9,870 nucleotides of DNA from Microbacterium hydrocarbonoxydans (GCF_900105205.1 NZ_FNSQ01000003.1:1-9870), one strand, 5' to 3'; numbered from the stretch's first letter, positions 1 to 7,973 are shown. The notes: generated from the letters alone by a model not told the origin. Made by a program: numbers and translations.

Positions 1-437
1 CATGTCGAGGCGGTGTAGTCGTCCTCGAAGTCGGCGAAGCCGTACTGCGACAGGTCGACGAAGCGTCGTCAGGGCGAACTGCGGAAGGCGTAGTACTCGA
101 CTGCACGACGTCGGGTGCGCCGGAGCCGGCCTTGATGGCGTTCTGCAGTTTGGTGTACTCCTCGTTGTTGGTGCCGCGTTGACCACGTTCACCTTCACGT
201 TCGGTACTCCTTCTCGAAGGCCTCGACCTGGCCTCGGCGGAGGGGGTCCAGGACCAGTACGTGATCTCGCCGCCCTTCTCCAGAGCGGCCTCGATCGAGT
301 CGAACGATCCGTCGCCGGCAGCGCCGCGCCGGAGCCGGTGTCTCCGGTGCTGCAGCCGGCCAGCGCCAGTGCTGCCACGGTTCGGCCGCGAGCACCGTGA
401 GGGTGCGCCGTGCGGCGGGTGAGGGAAGGTGCTTCAT
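1..437 (-). CDS. Sugar ABC transporter substrate-binding lipoprotein, N-terminal part, frameshifted
   Basis: Extracytoplasmic solute-binding protein (family 1 type) that would capture a carbohydrate and deliver it to the two permeases encoded just upstream. Read from 437 leftwards, it begins MKHLPSPAARRTLTVLAA, a basic stretch followed by a hydrophobic core. After one frame correction near 380 the core runs into ALALAGCSTGD, a lipobox whose cysteine would be lipidated. Further frames give GGEITYWSW, QVEAFEKEYP, VKVNVVNAGTNNEEYTKLQNA and GAPDVVQVEYY, all typical of CUT1 binding proteins. At least seven one-base losses are needed to join these pieces in 437 nt, so the sequence here is poor, and no second copy in the window can correct it. 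A Shine-Dalgarno AAAGGA (445-450) sits 7 nt before the ATG. The C-terminal two thirds lie beyond the window. The family is secure; the substrate is unknown. Confidence 0.88.
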
Positions 438-444
438 TGCTGTG

Positions 445-450
445 TCCTTT
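445..450 (-). promoter_or_regulatory. Ribosome binding site of the substrate-binding protein gene
   Basis: On the minus strand AAAGGA lies 7 nt before the ATG at 437. It supports that start, which also gives a normal lipoprotein signal peptide. In the right arm the window stops before the equivalent site. Confidence 0.6.
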
Positions 451-457
451 CGGGGTG

Positions 458-475
458 CGGTCCAGCGTCGGACCG
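458..475 (-). other. Short stem-loop between MalG-type permease and binding-protein genes
   Basis: The 67-nt gap between the permease stop (505) and the binding-protein start (437) holds a perfect 6-bp inverted repeat with a 6-nt loop (CGGTCC, loop, GGACCG). The same sequence is in the right arm at about 9847-9864. No T-run follows it, so it is not a canonical terminator. It could be an RNA processing or stabilising hairpin, which would fit the usual excess of binding protein over permeases, but a stem this short in GC-rich DNA may be chance. Confidence 0.3.
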
Positions 476-504
476 ACGGGCGGTGCGGAGGGGGATGCCG
501 GGAA

Positions 505-1393
505 CTACTGCTTGACGCTTCCGGCGGTGAGACCTGACTGCCAGAACCTCTGCAGCAGCAGGAAGGCGATGACGATCGGGATGATGGTGAGCAGCGACCC
601 CATGATCACGAGGTTGTAGATCGGCTGCGATCCCGCGCCGATCGCCTGCGCGCTCCACTGGTTGAGCCCCACGGTGAGCGGGTACCAGTCGGGGTCGGAC
701 AGCATGATCAGCGGCAGGAAGTAGTTGTTCCAGGTGGCGACCACGGTGAACAGGGTGACCGTCACGATGCCGGGGGCGAGCAGCCGCATCGAGATCGTGA
801 AGAACGTGCGGAACTCGCCGGCTCCGTCGATGCGTGCGGCCTCCAGCAGCTCGGTCGGCACGGACTCCGAGGCGAACACCCAGATCAGGTACAGACCGAA
901 CGGGCTGATCAGCGACGGGATGATCACGGCCCAGGGTGTATTGGTCAGCCCCAGCTCGCTGAAGAGCAGGAAGGTCGGCACGGCGAGCGCGGTGCGGGCA
1001 CGGCCACCGCGCCGAGGACGACGGCGAACACCGCGCGGCGCCCGGGGAAGCGGTACTTCGCCAGGCCGTAGCCGGCCATCGTCGCCAGCAGTGTCGCGCC
1101 GCCGGCGCCCACCACCACGTAGAGCAGCGTGTTGCCGAGCCAGCGCAGGAAGATGCCGTCCTGGTACGAGAAGGTCTCGACGAGGTTGTCGATGAACGCG
1201 AAGTCGTCCGAGAACCAGAGACCGAAGGAGCTGAACAGGCCCGACTGGGTCTTGGTCGAGCTGAACAGCAGCCAGACCAGCGGCACGAGCGTGTACAGCG
1301 CGTACACGACCATCACGATCAGCAGGATCTTGGACTTGCGCGGATTCATCGGGTCGTGGCGCTTCTGCGAGGGGCGGGCGAGGGGAGTGCCAT
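505..1393 (-). CDS. Carbohydrate ABC transporter permease, MalG type (left copy, two frameshifts)
   Basis: Second inner-membrane permease of a CUT1 sugar importer. After the basic N-terminus come a first membrane segment (KILLIVMVVYALYTLVPLVW), the GNTLLYVVVGAGGATLLATM helix, and the EAA loop EAARIDGAGEFRTFFTISM, which docks the ATPase. The protein ends LLLQRFWQSGLTAGSVKQ. The start at 1393 is chosen because GGAGG at 1403-1407 lies 9 nt upstream and the upstream gene stops one base before. The downstream ATG at 1349 lacks this support. With the base missing near 1368 restored from the other arm, the N-terminus reads MALPSPAPRQKRHDPMNPRK. A second lost base lies near 993-1000, where the frame should read AVPGTALAVPTF. 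With both restored the gene is 891 nt, 296 residues, a normal size for MalG-type permeases. It is likely translationally coupled to the MalF-type gene. Confidence 0.93.
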
Positions 1394-1394
1394 G

Positions 1395-2309
1395 TCAGCG
1401 CACCTCCGACTTCGAGCCGCGCAGTTGCACGACGTAGGCGATCACCGCGGTGATGACGCCCATGATGATGGCGATCGTGGCGGCGTAGTTGAACTGCTGA
1501 CCTGCGAACGACAGGTTGTAGGCGTACATGTTCGGCGTGAAGTACGTCGTGATCACGTTCGGGGCCAGCGGGCGCAGGATGTTGGGCTCGTTGAAGAGCT
1601 GGAAGCTGCCGATGATCGAGAAGATCGTGGCGATCACGAGGGCACCGCGCACCGAGGGATCTTGATCGAGAAGATCGTGCGCCAGCCCCGGCGCCGTCGA
1701 GCGACGCCGCCTCGTACATGTCGGTGGGGATCGTCTTCAGCGAGGAGTAGAAGATCAGCATGTTGTAGCCGACGAACTGCCAGGTCACGATGTTGCCGAT
1801 CGAGACGAGGATCCACTCGCGGCGAACGGGGTGATGAGGTCGCTGCCGAGGAAGTCGTTGAAGTTCGAGGTGAGACCGAACTGGTCGCCGTAGATGTATC
1901 CCCACATGAGCACCGCGACGACCGCGGGCACCGCGTACGGCAGGAAGATGAGGATCCGGAAGAAGGATGCTCCGCGCAGCCGGGCGCTGTCCAGCGCGAG
2001 CGCCGCGGCGAGGGCGAGGGCGAGCATGATCGGCACCTGGACGACGAGGAAGAGCACGACGCGGCCGAACGCCTCCCAGAACTGCGGGTCGGTGAGCGCG
2101 CGGACGTAGTTGTCGAACCCGACGAACGCGGTGCCGCCGATCAGCTTCTCCTGGAAGAAGCTGAGGTAGAGCGCGTAGGCGAGCGGTGTCAGGAACACCA
2201 GCGCGAAGACGACCATGAACGGGCCGACGAAGGCCCATCCTCTCCAGTCGCGCTTCTCGTGCCGGCGGATGCCGTGGTCCGCCAGGGCGGTGGAATCTTG
2301 AGTCGTCAT
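1395..2309 (-). CDS. Carbohydrate ABC transporter permease, MalF/UgpA type (left copy, three frameshifts)
   Basis: First permease of the CUT1 importer. It starts MTTQDSTALADHGIRRHEKRDWRGW, a cytoplasmic basic leader, followed by the membrane segment GPFMVVFALVFLTPLAYALY and then NYVRALTDPQFWEAFGRVV, which is typical of the family. Further helices follow (FRILIFLPYAVPAVVAVLMW), then the ATPase-docking EAA loop EAASLDGAGAWRTIFSIKIP, and the C-terminus VVQLRGSKSEVR. AAGAAGG at 2319-2325 is the ribosome binding site, 9 nt before the ATG. Bases are missing near 1659, 1684 and 1817-1823; the first two are present in the other arm, the third is missing in both. With all three restored the length is 918 nt, 305 residues, normal for the family. 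It is the first gene of the transporter operon, read from the operator-controlled promoter. Confidence 0.94.
1403..1407 (-). promoter_or_regulatory. Ribosome binding site deciding the MalG-type permease start
   Basis: GGAGG on the minus strand lies inside the last codons of the MalF-type gene, 9 nt before the ATG at 1393. It decides between that start and the ATG at 1349. Confidence 0.65.
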
Positions 2310-2318
2310 CGACGAGAA

Positions 2319-2325
2319 CCTTCTT
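2319..2325 (-). promoter_or_regulatory. Ribosome binding site of the MalF-type permease
   Basis: AAGAAGG on the minus strand, 9 nt before the ATG at 2309. It rules out the longer in-frame reading from 2366, which would begin inside the operator. Confidence 0.65.
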
Positions 2326-2351
2326 AGAGATCGAGCGCTCACGGCGCCGTG

Positions 2352-2365
2352 TGTCAACGTCAACA
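2352..2365. promoter_or_regulatory. LacI-family operator, transporter-proximal
   Basis: TGTCAACGTCAACA, a pseudo-palindrome centred on CG with 10 of 14 positions symmetric. It fits the TGT-YRACGTYR-ACA style typical of LacI-family operators. It overlaps the predicted -10 box of the transporter promoter. The site belongs to a 17-bp unit (2349-2365) repeated exactly at 2383-2399 in the same orientation. Binding by the adjacent LacI protein is inferred from position. Confidence 0.8.
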
Positions 2366-2391
2366 TATTCGATGCGCTGCTAGTGTGTCAA
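2362..2391 (-). promoter_or_regulatory. Predicted promoter of the sugar transporter operon
   Basis: On the minus strand TTGACA (2391-2386) and TATGTT (2367-2362) are separated by 18 nt, a good sigma-70-like promoter. Each box lies within or partly overlaps one of the two operators, so repressor binding would block RNA polymerase. The expected transcript start is near 2355, leaving a leader of roughly 45 nt before the MalF-type ATG. No equally convincing promoter is visible for the divergent regulator. Confidence 0.6.
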
Positions 2392-2399
2392 CGTCAACA
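2386..2399. promoter_or_regulatory. LacI-family operator, regulator-proximal
   Basis: Second identical copy of TGTCAACGTCAACA, 34 bp centre to centre from the first. It covers the -35 box of the transporter promoter and ends only 13 nt before the earliest regulator start codon, so it could also control the regulator itself. Confidence 0.8.
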
Positions 2400-2412
2400 C
2401 ATGAATGGATGA

Positions 2413-3458
2413 TTGATCGTGACTTCGGAACAGCCGGCAGAGCCGCCGCAGCGACGGCGTGACCCCTCGATGGAGGACGTCGCCCGCGAGGCCGGCGTCT
2501 CCGGGCAGACCGTCTCGCGGGTCGTGAACGCGCGGGGCTATGTCGGAGCGGCGACCAGAGAGCGCGTCGAGGTCGCCATGCAGCGTCTCGGCTACCGGCC
2601 GAACAGCGCGGCGCGAGCACTGCGCTCCGGGCGCTTCCGTGCGATCGGCGTCATCATGTTCTCCTTCAGCTCCTACGGCAACCAGCGCACGCTCGACGCG
2701 ATCGCCGTGCGCGCCTCGCAGATGGGCTACGCCCTCACGCTCATCCCGGTCGAGTCGAGCGCCCGCGACACCGTCGCCGGGGCGTTCCGGCGACTCGAGG
2801 AGCATGCGGTCGACGGCATCATCATCGTGATCGAGGCGCATCAGCTCGACGAGGCCGAGGTCGAGATCCCCGACGGATTGCCCGTCGTGCTGGTCGACTC
2901 GAACCGCGGCGCGGCGCATCCGTTCGTCGACACGGATCAGGCCCAGGGAGCGCGACTCGCGACCGAGCATCTGCTCGACCTCGGACACGAGACGGTCTGG
3001 CACGTCGCGGGACCTGCGAAGTCGTACTCCGCCGAGCGACGACGCGAGTCGTGGCGGCTGACGCTCGAGTCGCGCGGACTCGCCGCACCCGAGCCGCTGC
3101 AGGGGGACTGGTCCGCCGAGTCCGGATACCGTGCGGGTCTCCGCCTCCGCGAGGACGACAGCGTGACCGCGGTGTTCGCCGCCAACGATCAGATGGCGAT
3201 CGGGGTGGTGCGGGCCTTCCGCGAGGCTGGGAAGGACATCCCCGGGGACGTCAGCGTGGTCGGGTTCGACGGACTGCCGGATGCCGCGCAGCTGTGGCCG
3301 CCGCTGACCACGGTGCAGCAGCATCCCGAGCGGGTCGGAGCCCTGGCGGTCGATGTGCTGCTGTAGAGCTCGACGGCGGCGAGCGCGGTCAGACTCCGCT
3401 CGTGGGCACCGAGCTCATCGTGCGCGAGAGCACGGCGGCGCCGCGAGACGCCCGCTGA
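2413..3458 (+). CDS. LacI-family transcriptional repressor (left copy, one frameshift near the end)
   Basis: DNA-binding repressor that presumably senses a sugar and controls the divergent transporter operon. The helix-turn-helix is MEDVAREAGVSGQTVSRVVN (about residues 20-39), followed by the hinge RPNSAARALRSGR. The periplasmic-binding-like effector domain runs from AIGVIMFSFSSYG through VDGIIIVIEAH, AVFAANDQMAIGVVRAF and DVSVVGFDGLPDA, to PLVGTELIVRESTAAP. The start is TTG at 2413 or GTG at 2419; an in-frame stop at 2410-2412 excludes anything further upstream, and no clear ribosome binding site is visible. One G is missing near 3365, giving a false stop at 3364-3366; the other arm has it. 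Corrected length is 1047 nt, 348 residues from TTG, normal for LacI proteins. The gene ends 15 nt from the convergent MFS stop. Confidence 0.94.
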
Positions 3459-3473
3459 CGGCGAGATGCGGGA

Positions 3474-5135
3474 TCAGTCGCGGAGAGGGACCTCGTCGGT
3501 GTCCGTTCGCCGTCGCACCATGGACTCCGCCGGGATCCCTCGCGAGAACAGTATGGACAGCAGGCTGATGAGGATCAGACCGACGAAGGCGACCCGCAGC
3601 GAGGAGAGCTGCGACTCGCGGTAGATCTCTGCGAGCTCATCGGATTCCTCGTCCGTGAGGCCGGCTTCTGCCCCGAGCTGAGCGACATCCGCCGCGGGGA
3701 TGACCGTGACGCCGCGGTCGGTCGCCGCACTGACGGTGGCCTGGACCTCGCTGGGCAGCTCGCTGACGGCCACCCCGAGGCGAAGGACGTCGAGAGAGCT
3801 CCGATCAGGATCGACCCGATGAGCGCCGTGCCGAGTGACGACCCCAGGTTCTGGAAGACGCCCTGCAGACCGCCAGCCTCACTCGTGTCCTTCTCCTTCA
3901 CGCTCGACATGTTCACGTTGCCGAGCTGGGAGGCCAGAAGGCGAGGGCGCTGCCGGCGAAGAACATGCCGATCCGAAGAGCACGCTGCGAAGGTCCTCGG
4001 TGACGGCGCCCAGCAGGAGGATGGCGCTGAGGACGAGGATCCCCTGTCCGACGCGCACGATGCGGCGCGGCGACCACTTCCGGGACAGCGCGGTCCCGAC
4101 GATCGAGAACAGGATCAGGGCGACCGACAGCGGGAAGATCCTGATACCCGTCTCGAGAGCATCGAATCCCAGAGTCATCTGCAGGTACACCGGCACCATG
4201 AAGAAGAGACCGGCTGTCACGGCGTACTGCGCTCCGAGCACAGCGAGTCGCTGCGCAGCGTCTTGATCGCGAAGAGGTCGGGCTGCATCAGAGGCGGTCG
4301 ACCATCGCGCAGCAGCCGACGCTGCCACCCGATGAACAGCGTGATCAGGATGACGCCGAGTGCGATGCACCAGGTCGTCAGCGAGACGCCGAGCGGCGCT
4401 ATCGGGACCCCGCCGATCTCCGGCGTGTTCAGGGGGACCACCCACCCCCAGGTCTTGCTCTGCAGCATGCCGAAGACGATCAGCACGAGGCCGGCCGACG
4501 ACAGCAGGACGCTGCCGCTATCGAGTCGGATGTGCTGTCGCGGCGTCGAATCCGTGATGACTCTCGCGCAGAGCACGACCAGCAGCATGATCACGACCTC
4601 GGCGACGAAGACGAAGCGCCAGCTGGAGTAGGTCGTCACCGCACCGCCGATCAGCGGCCCCGCGGCGACCGCGGCACCGGAGACCGCGCCGATCACCGCG
4701 AACGCGGTGACGCGCTCGCGACCGCGGTAGTTGTCGGCGACGAGTGCGGCGATCGCGGGGATGACGAGCACGGCGCCCAACCCTTCGATGATCGACCATC
4801 CGAGGAACAGGAACCCCACCGTCGGGCTCAGCGCGGTGATCAACGACCCCGCGGCGTAGATGCACGAGCCGATCACGAAGGCGCGGCGGCGACCCCAGAC
4901 GTCGCCGAGCTTCGCGCCGAAGAGCATGAACGCGGCATGGTCAAGGTGAAGAAGGTGATCGCGGCCTGCATCGCGGTGACCGACGTGTCGAGCTCGACCA
5001 CGACGGTGGAGATCGACACGTTCATGACCGTGCCGTCGAGCACCATCACGAACTGGCGCGGCGCCGCAGGACAGGCGACGACCCGCCGCCCACATCTCGT
5101 CCGACGACACCGCGCTGCGGCCCGCGAGGGGCTGT
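3474..5135 (-). CDS. MFS drug-efflux type transporter, DHA2/EmrB-QacA-like (left copy, frameshifted, start not identified)
   Basis: Multi-pass membrane transporter of the 14-helix DHA2 type, probably exporting a drug or metabolite by proton antiport. Family motifs in order are QFVMVLDGTVMNVSISTVVV (motif D1), GAKLGDVWGRRRAFVIG (motif A) and GAVSGAAVAAGPLIGGAV (motif C). Also visible are the late conserved NVNMSSVKEKDTSEAGGLQG, a long acidic outside loop (LTDEESDELAEIYRESQ), a last membrane segment and the C-terminus TDTDEVPLRD. Bases are missing near 3775, 3943, 3972, 4250 and 4938. The part from 3474 to 4787 corrects to 1318 nt, exactly as in the right copy. About 525 residues are readable from motif D1 to the end, so little is missing in front. 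The first residues run into the repeat turn, where the sequence is unreliable, and I could not place the start codon. It converges on the regulator with only 15 nt between stops. A role in the sugar pathway is not evident. Confidence 0.9.
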
Positions 5136-5220
5136 CCGGGATCGCGACGCGCGCTGATGCGACGCCGCGAGCCGTGTCGGGTCGTGCAGAGCAAGAGAGC
5201 CTCGTCCGGCCGCTCCCTCG
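5090..5220. other. Turn (apex) of the inverted repeat, unreliable sequence
   Basis: Here the two arms meet. The flanks GGCGCCGC (5060-5067) and its partner near 5219-5226 still pair. Further in, only patchy similarity survives, for example GCCGC-GTGTCG segments on each side. There is no obvious unpaired spacer of known identity: no adapter, IS end or replication element. It should correspond to the MFS N-terminus and its mirror image, but the protein cannot be read. The turn point is about 5130-5145. Confidence 0.7.
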
Positions 5221-6853
5221 GCGCCGCGCAGTTCGTGACTGGTGCCGACGGCACGGCTCGATGCCAACGATGTCGATCTCCACCGTCGTCGGTCGAGCTC
5301 CGACACCGTCGGTCACCGCGATGCAGGCCGAGCGATCACCTTCTATCACCTTGCCATGCGCCGCGTTCACGCTCTCGGCGCGCGCTCGCCGACGTTCTGG
5401 GCGTCGCCGCCGCGCCAGTTCGTGATTCGCGGCTCGTGCATATCTACGCCGCGGCGCGTCGCCTTCGATCACGCGCGCTGCAGCCCCGATCGGTGGGGTT
5501 CTACGCTGCTTCCTCGGACCTGGCGCTCGTCGATGCATCGAAGGGTTGGGCGCCGTGCTCGTCATCCCCGCGATCGCCGCACTCGTCGCCGACAACTACC
5601 GCGGTCGCGAGCGCGTCACCGCGTTCGCGGTGATCGGCGCGGTCTCCGGTGCCGCGGTCGCCGCGGGCCGCTGATCGGCGGTGCGGTGACGACCTACTCC
5701 AGCTGGCGCTTCGTCTTCGTCGCCGAGGTCGTGATCATGCTGCTGGTCGTGCTCTGCGCGAGAGTCATCACGGATTCGACGCCGCGACAGCACATCCGAC
5801 TCGATAGCGGCAGCGTCCTGCTGTCGTCGGCCGGCCTCGTGCTGATCGTCTTCGGCATGCTGCAGAGCAAGACCTGGGGGTGGGTGGTCCCCCTGAACAC
5901 GCCGGAGATCGGCGGGGTCCCGATAGCGCCGCTCGGCGTCTCGCTGACGACCTGGTGCATCGCACTCGGCGTCATCCTGATCACGCTGTTCATCGGGTGG
6001 CAGCGTCGGCTGCTGCGCGATGGTCGACCGCCTCTGATGCAGCCCGACCTCTTCGCGATCAAGACGCTGCGCAGCGGACTCGCTGTGCTCGGAGCGCAGT
6101 ACGCCGTGACAGCCGGTCTCTTCTTCATGGTGCCGGTGTACCTGCAGATGACTCTGGGATTCGATGCTCTCGAGACGGGTATCAGGATCTTCCCGCTGTC
6201 GGTCGCCCTGATCCTGTTCTCGATCGTCGGGACCGCGCTGTCCCGGAAGTGGTCGCCGCGCCGCATCGTGCGCGTCGGACAGGGGATCCTCGTCCTCAGC
6301 GCCATCCTCCTGCTGGGCGCCGTCACCGAGGACCTTCGCAGCGTGCTCTTCGGGATCGGCATGTTCTTCGCCGGCAGCGCCCTCGGCCTTCTGGCCTCCC
6401 AGCTCGGCAACGTGAACATGTCGAGCGTGAAGGAGAAGGACACGAGTGAGGCTGGCGGTCTGCAGGGCGTCTTCCAGAACCTGGGGTCGTCACTCGGCAC
6501 GGCGCTCATCGGGTCGATCCTGATCGGAGCTCTCTCGACGTCCTTCGCCTCGGGGGTGGCCGTCAGCGAGCTGCCCAGCGAGGTCCAGGCCACCGTCAGT
6601 GCGGCGACCGACCGCGGCGTCACGGTCATCCCCGCGGCGGATGTCGCTCAGCTCGGGCAGAAGCCGGCCTCACGGACGAGGAATCCGATGAGCTCGCAGA
6701 GATCTACCGCGAGTCGCAGCTCTCCTCGCTGCGGGTCGCCTTCGTCGGTCTGATCCTCATCAGCCTGCTGTCCATACTGTCTCGCGAGGGATCCCGGCGG
6801 AGTCCATGGTGCGACGGCGAACGGACACCGACGAGGTCCCTCTCCGCGACTGA
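5145..6853 (+). CDS. MFS drug-efflux type transporter (right copy, corrupted N-terminal part)
   Basis: Mirror copy of the gene at 3474-5135. From about 5540 it reads cleanly as VLVIPAIAALVADNYRGRER onward, through GAQYAVTAGLFFMVPVYLQM and FRNV-like late motifs such as NVNMSSVKEKDTSEAGG. It carries one-base losses near 5669, 6656 and 6781. It preserves bases missing in the left copy (FASGVAVSELP; ALGLLASQLGNV; FGIGMFFAG), so the two copies together give the correct frame. Between about 5145 and 5540 the sequence is a scrambled version of motif D1 and motif A regions, with extra bases and substitutions, and no protein of this family can be read there. The stop is at 6851-6853, 15 nt from the regulator's stop. 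Confidence 0.88.
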
Positions 6854-6868
6854 TCCCGCATCTCGCCG

Positions 6869-7912
6869 TCAGCGGGCGTCTCGCGGCGCCGCCGTGCTCT
6901 CGCGCACGATGAGCTCGGTGCCCACGAGCGGAGTCTGACCGCGCTCGCCGCCGTCGAGCTCTACCAGCAGCACATCGACCGCCAGGGCTCCGACCCGCTC
7001 GGGATGCTGCTGCACCGTGGTCAGCGGCGGCCACAGCTGCGCGGCATCCGGCAGTCCGTCGAACCCGACCACGCTGACGTCCCCGGGATGTCCTTCCCAG
7101 CCTCGCGGAAGGCCCGCACCACCCCGATCGCCATCTGATCGTTGGCGGCGAACACCGCGGTCACGCTGTCGTCCTCGCGGAGGCGGAGACCCGCACGGTA
7201 TCCGGACTCGGCGGACCAGTCCCCCTGCAGCGGCTCGGGTGCGGCGAGTCCGCGCGACTCGAGCGTCAGCCGCCACGACTCGCGTCGTCGCTCGGCGGAG
7301 TACGACTTCGCAGGTCCCGCGACGTGCCAGACCGTCTCGTGTCCGAGGTCGAGCAGATGCTCGGTCGCGAGTCGCGCTCCCTGGGCCTGATCCGTGTCGA
7401 CGAACGGATGCGCCGCGCCGCGGTTCGAGTCGACCAGCACGACGGGCAATCCGTCGGGGATCTCGACCTCGGCCTCGTCGAGCTGATGCGCCTCGATCAC
7501 GATGATGATGCCGTCGACCGCATGCTCCTCGAGTCGCCGGAACGCCCGGCGACGGTGTCGCGGGCGCTCGACTCGACCGGGATGAGCGTGAGGGCGTAGC
7601 CATCTGCGAGGCGCGCACGGCGATCGCGTCGAGCGTGCGCTGGTTGCCGTAGGAGCTGAAGGAGAACATGATGACGCCGATCGCACGGAAGCGCCCGGAG
7701 CGCAGTGCTCGCGCCGCGCTGTTCGGCCGGTAGCCGAGACGCTGCATGGCGACCTCGACGCGCTCTCTGGTCGCCGCTCCGACATAGCCCCGCGCGTTCA
7801 CGACCCGCGAGACGGTCTGCCCGGAGACGCCGGCCTCGCGGGCGACGTCCTCCATCGAGGGGTCACGCCGTCGCTGCGGCGGCTCTGCCGGCTGTTCCGA
7901 AGTCACGATCAA
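6869..7912 (-). CDS. LacI-family repressor (right copy, three frameshifts)
   Basis: Mirror copy of the regulator at 2413-3458. The helix-turn-helix and hinge are intact (read from 7912 leftwards). One-base losses near 7600, 7547 and 7088 break the effector domain; the first follows VRASQM, where the left arm reads VRASQMGYALTLIP. The C-terminal end, VLLVELDGGERGQTPLVG, is intact here and corrects the false stop of the left copy. With three bases restored the length is 1047 nt, identical to the corrected left copy. Confidence 0.92.
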   Translation of the reverse strand: MIVTSEQPAEPPQRRRDPSMEDVAREAGVSGQTVSRVVNARGYVGAATRERVEVAMQRLGYRPNSAARALRSGRFRAIGVIMFSFSSYGNQRTLDAIAVRASQMATPSRSSRSSRAPATPSPGVPATRGACGRRHHHRDRGASARRGRGRDPRRIARRAGRLEPRRGASVRRHGSGPGSATRDRASARPRTRDGLARRGTCEVVLRRATTRVVAADARVARTRRTRAAAGGLVRRVRIPCGSPPPRGRQRDRGVRRQRSDGDRGGAGLPRGWEGHPGDVSVVGFDGLPDAAQLWPPLTTVQQHPERVGALAVDVLLVELDGGERGQTPLVGTELIVRESTAAPRDAR

Positions 7913-7925
7913 TCATCCATTCATG

Positions 7926-7939
7926 TGTTGACGTTGACA
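7926..7939. promoter_or_regulatory. LacI-family operator, regulator-proximal (right copy)
   Basis: TGTTGACGTTGACA, the exact reverse complement of 2386-2399. It includes the TTGACA -35 box of the mirrored transporter promoter. Confidence 0.8.
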
Positions 7940-7963
7940 CACTAGCAGCGCATCGAATATGTT
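7934..7963 (+). promoter_or_regulatory. Predicted transporter promoter (right copy)
   Basis: TTGACA (7934-7939) and TATGTT (7958-7963) with an 18-nt spacer, followed by the MalF-type ATG at 8016. Mirror of 2362-2391 with no base difference. Confidence 0.6.
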
Positions 7964-7973
7964 GACGTTGACA
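7960..7973. promoter_or_regulatory. LacI-family operator, transporter-proximal (right copy)
   Basis: TGTTGACGTTGACA, the exact reverse complement of 2352-2365, overlapping the predicted -10 box. Confidence 0.8.

Larger units (their letters stand above)
452..5135 (+). repeat. Left arm of a window-spanning inverted repeat
   Basis: This stretch is the reverse complement of about 5140-9870. Anchors I matched by eye include 501-516 with 9806-9821, the operator pair 2352-2399 with 7926-7973, and 4771-4787 with 5539-5555. Coordinate sums stay at 10322-10327, so there is no large insertion or deletion between the arms except next to the turn. By hand I count about 11 one-base deletions here in 4.6 kb, fewer than in the other arm. 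This arm is the better template for the locus. The outer limit at 452 is only where the window ends on the other side (9870), so the true repeat may be longer. Confidence 0.96.

Noticed and set aside
505..2238. A single 577-residue open frame on the minus strand spanning both permeases, resembling a fusion permease
   Set aside because: It only stays open because missing bases move between frames. It reads out of frame through parts of both genes, and the real boundary (stop 1395-1397, ATG 1393) is clear in the corrected sequence.
1356..2327. A 323-residue open frame antisense to the MalF-type gene, and similar long frames opposite MFS and LacI
   Set aside because: They are highly charged, Arg/Glu/Asp-rich translations typical of antisense shadows in GC-rich DNA. 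The coding strand carries clear family motifs and ribosome binding sites.
3459..3473. A terminator between the convergent regulator and MFS genes
   Set aside because: Only 15 nt separate the stops, with no inverted repeat followed by T residues on either strand.
2352..7973. Two regulators and two efflux pumps as a composite element flanked by inverted repeats
   Set aside because: There is no transposase, terminal repeat or target duplication. The inverted segments are the genes themselves and meet without a spacer.
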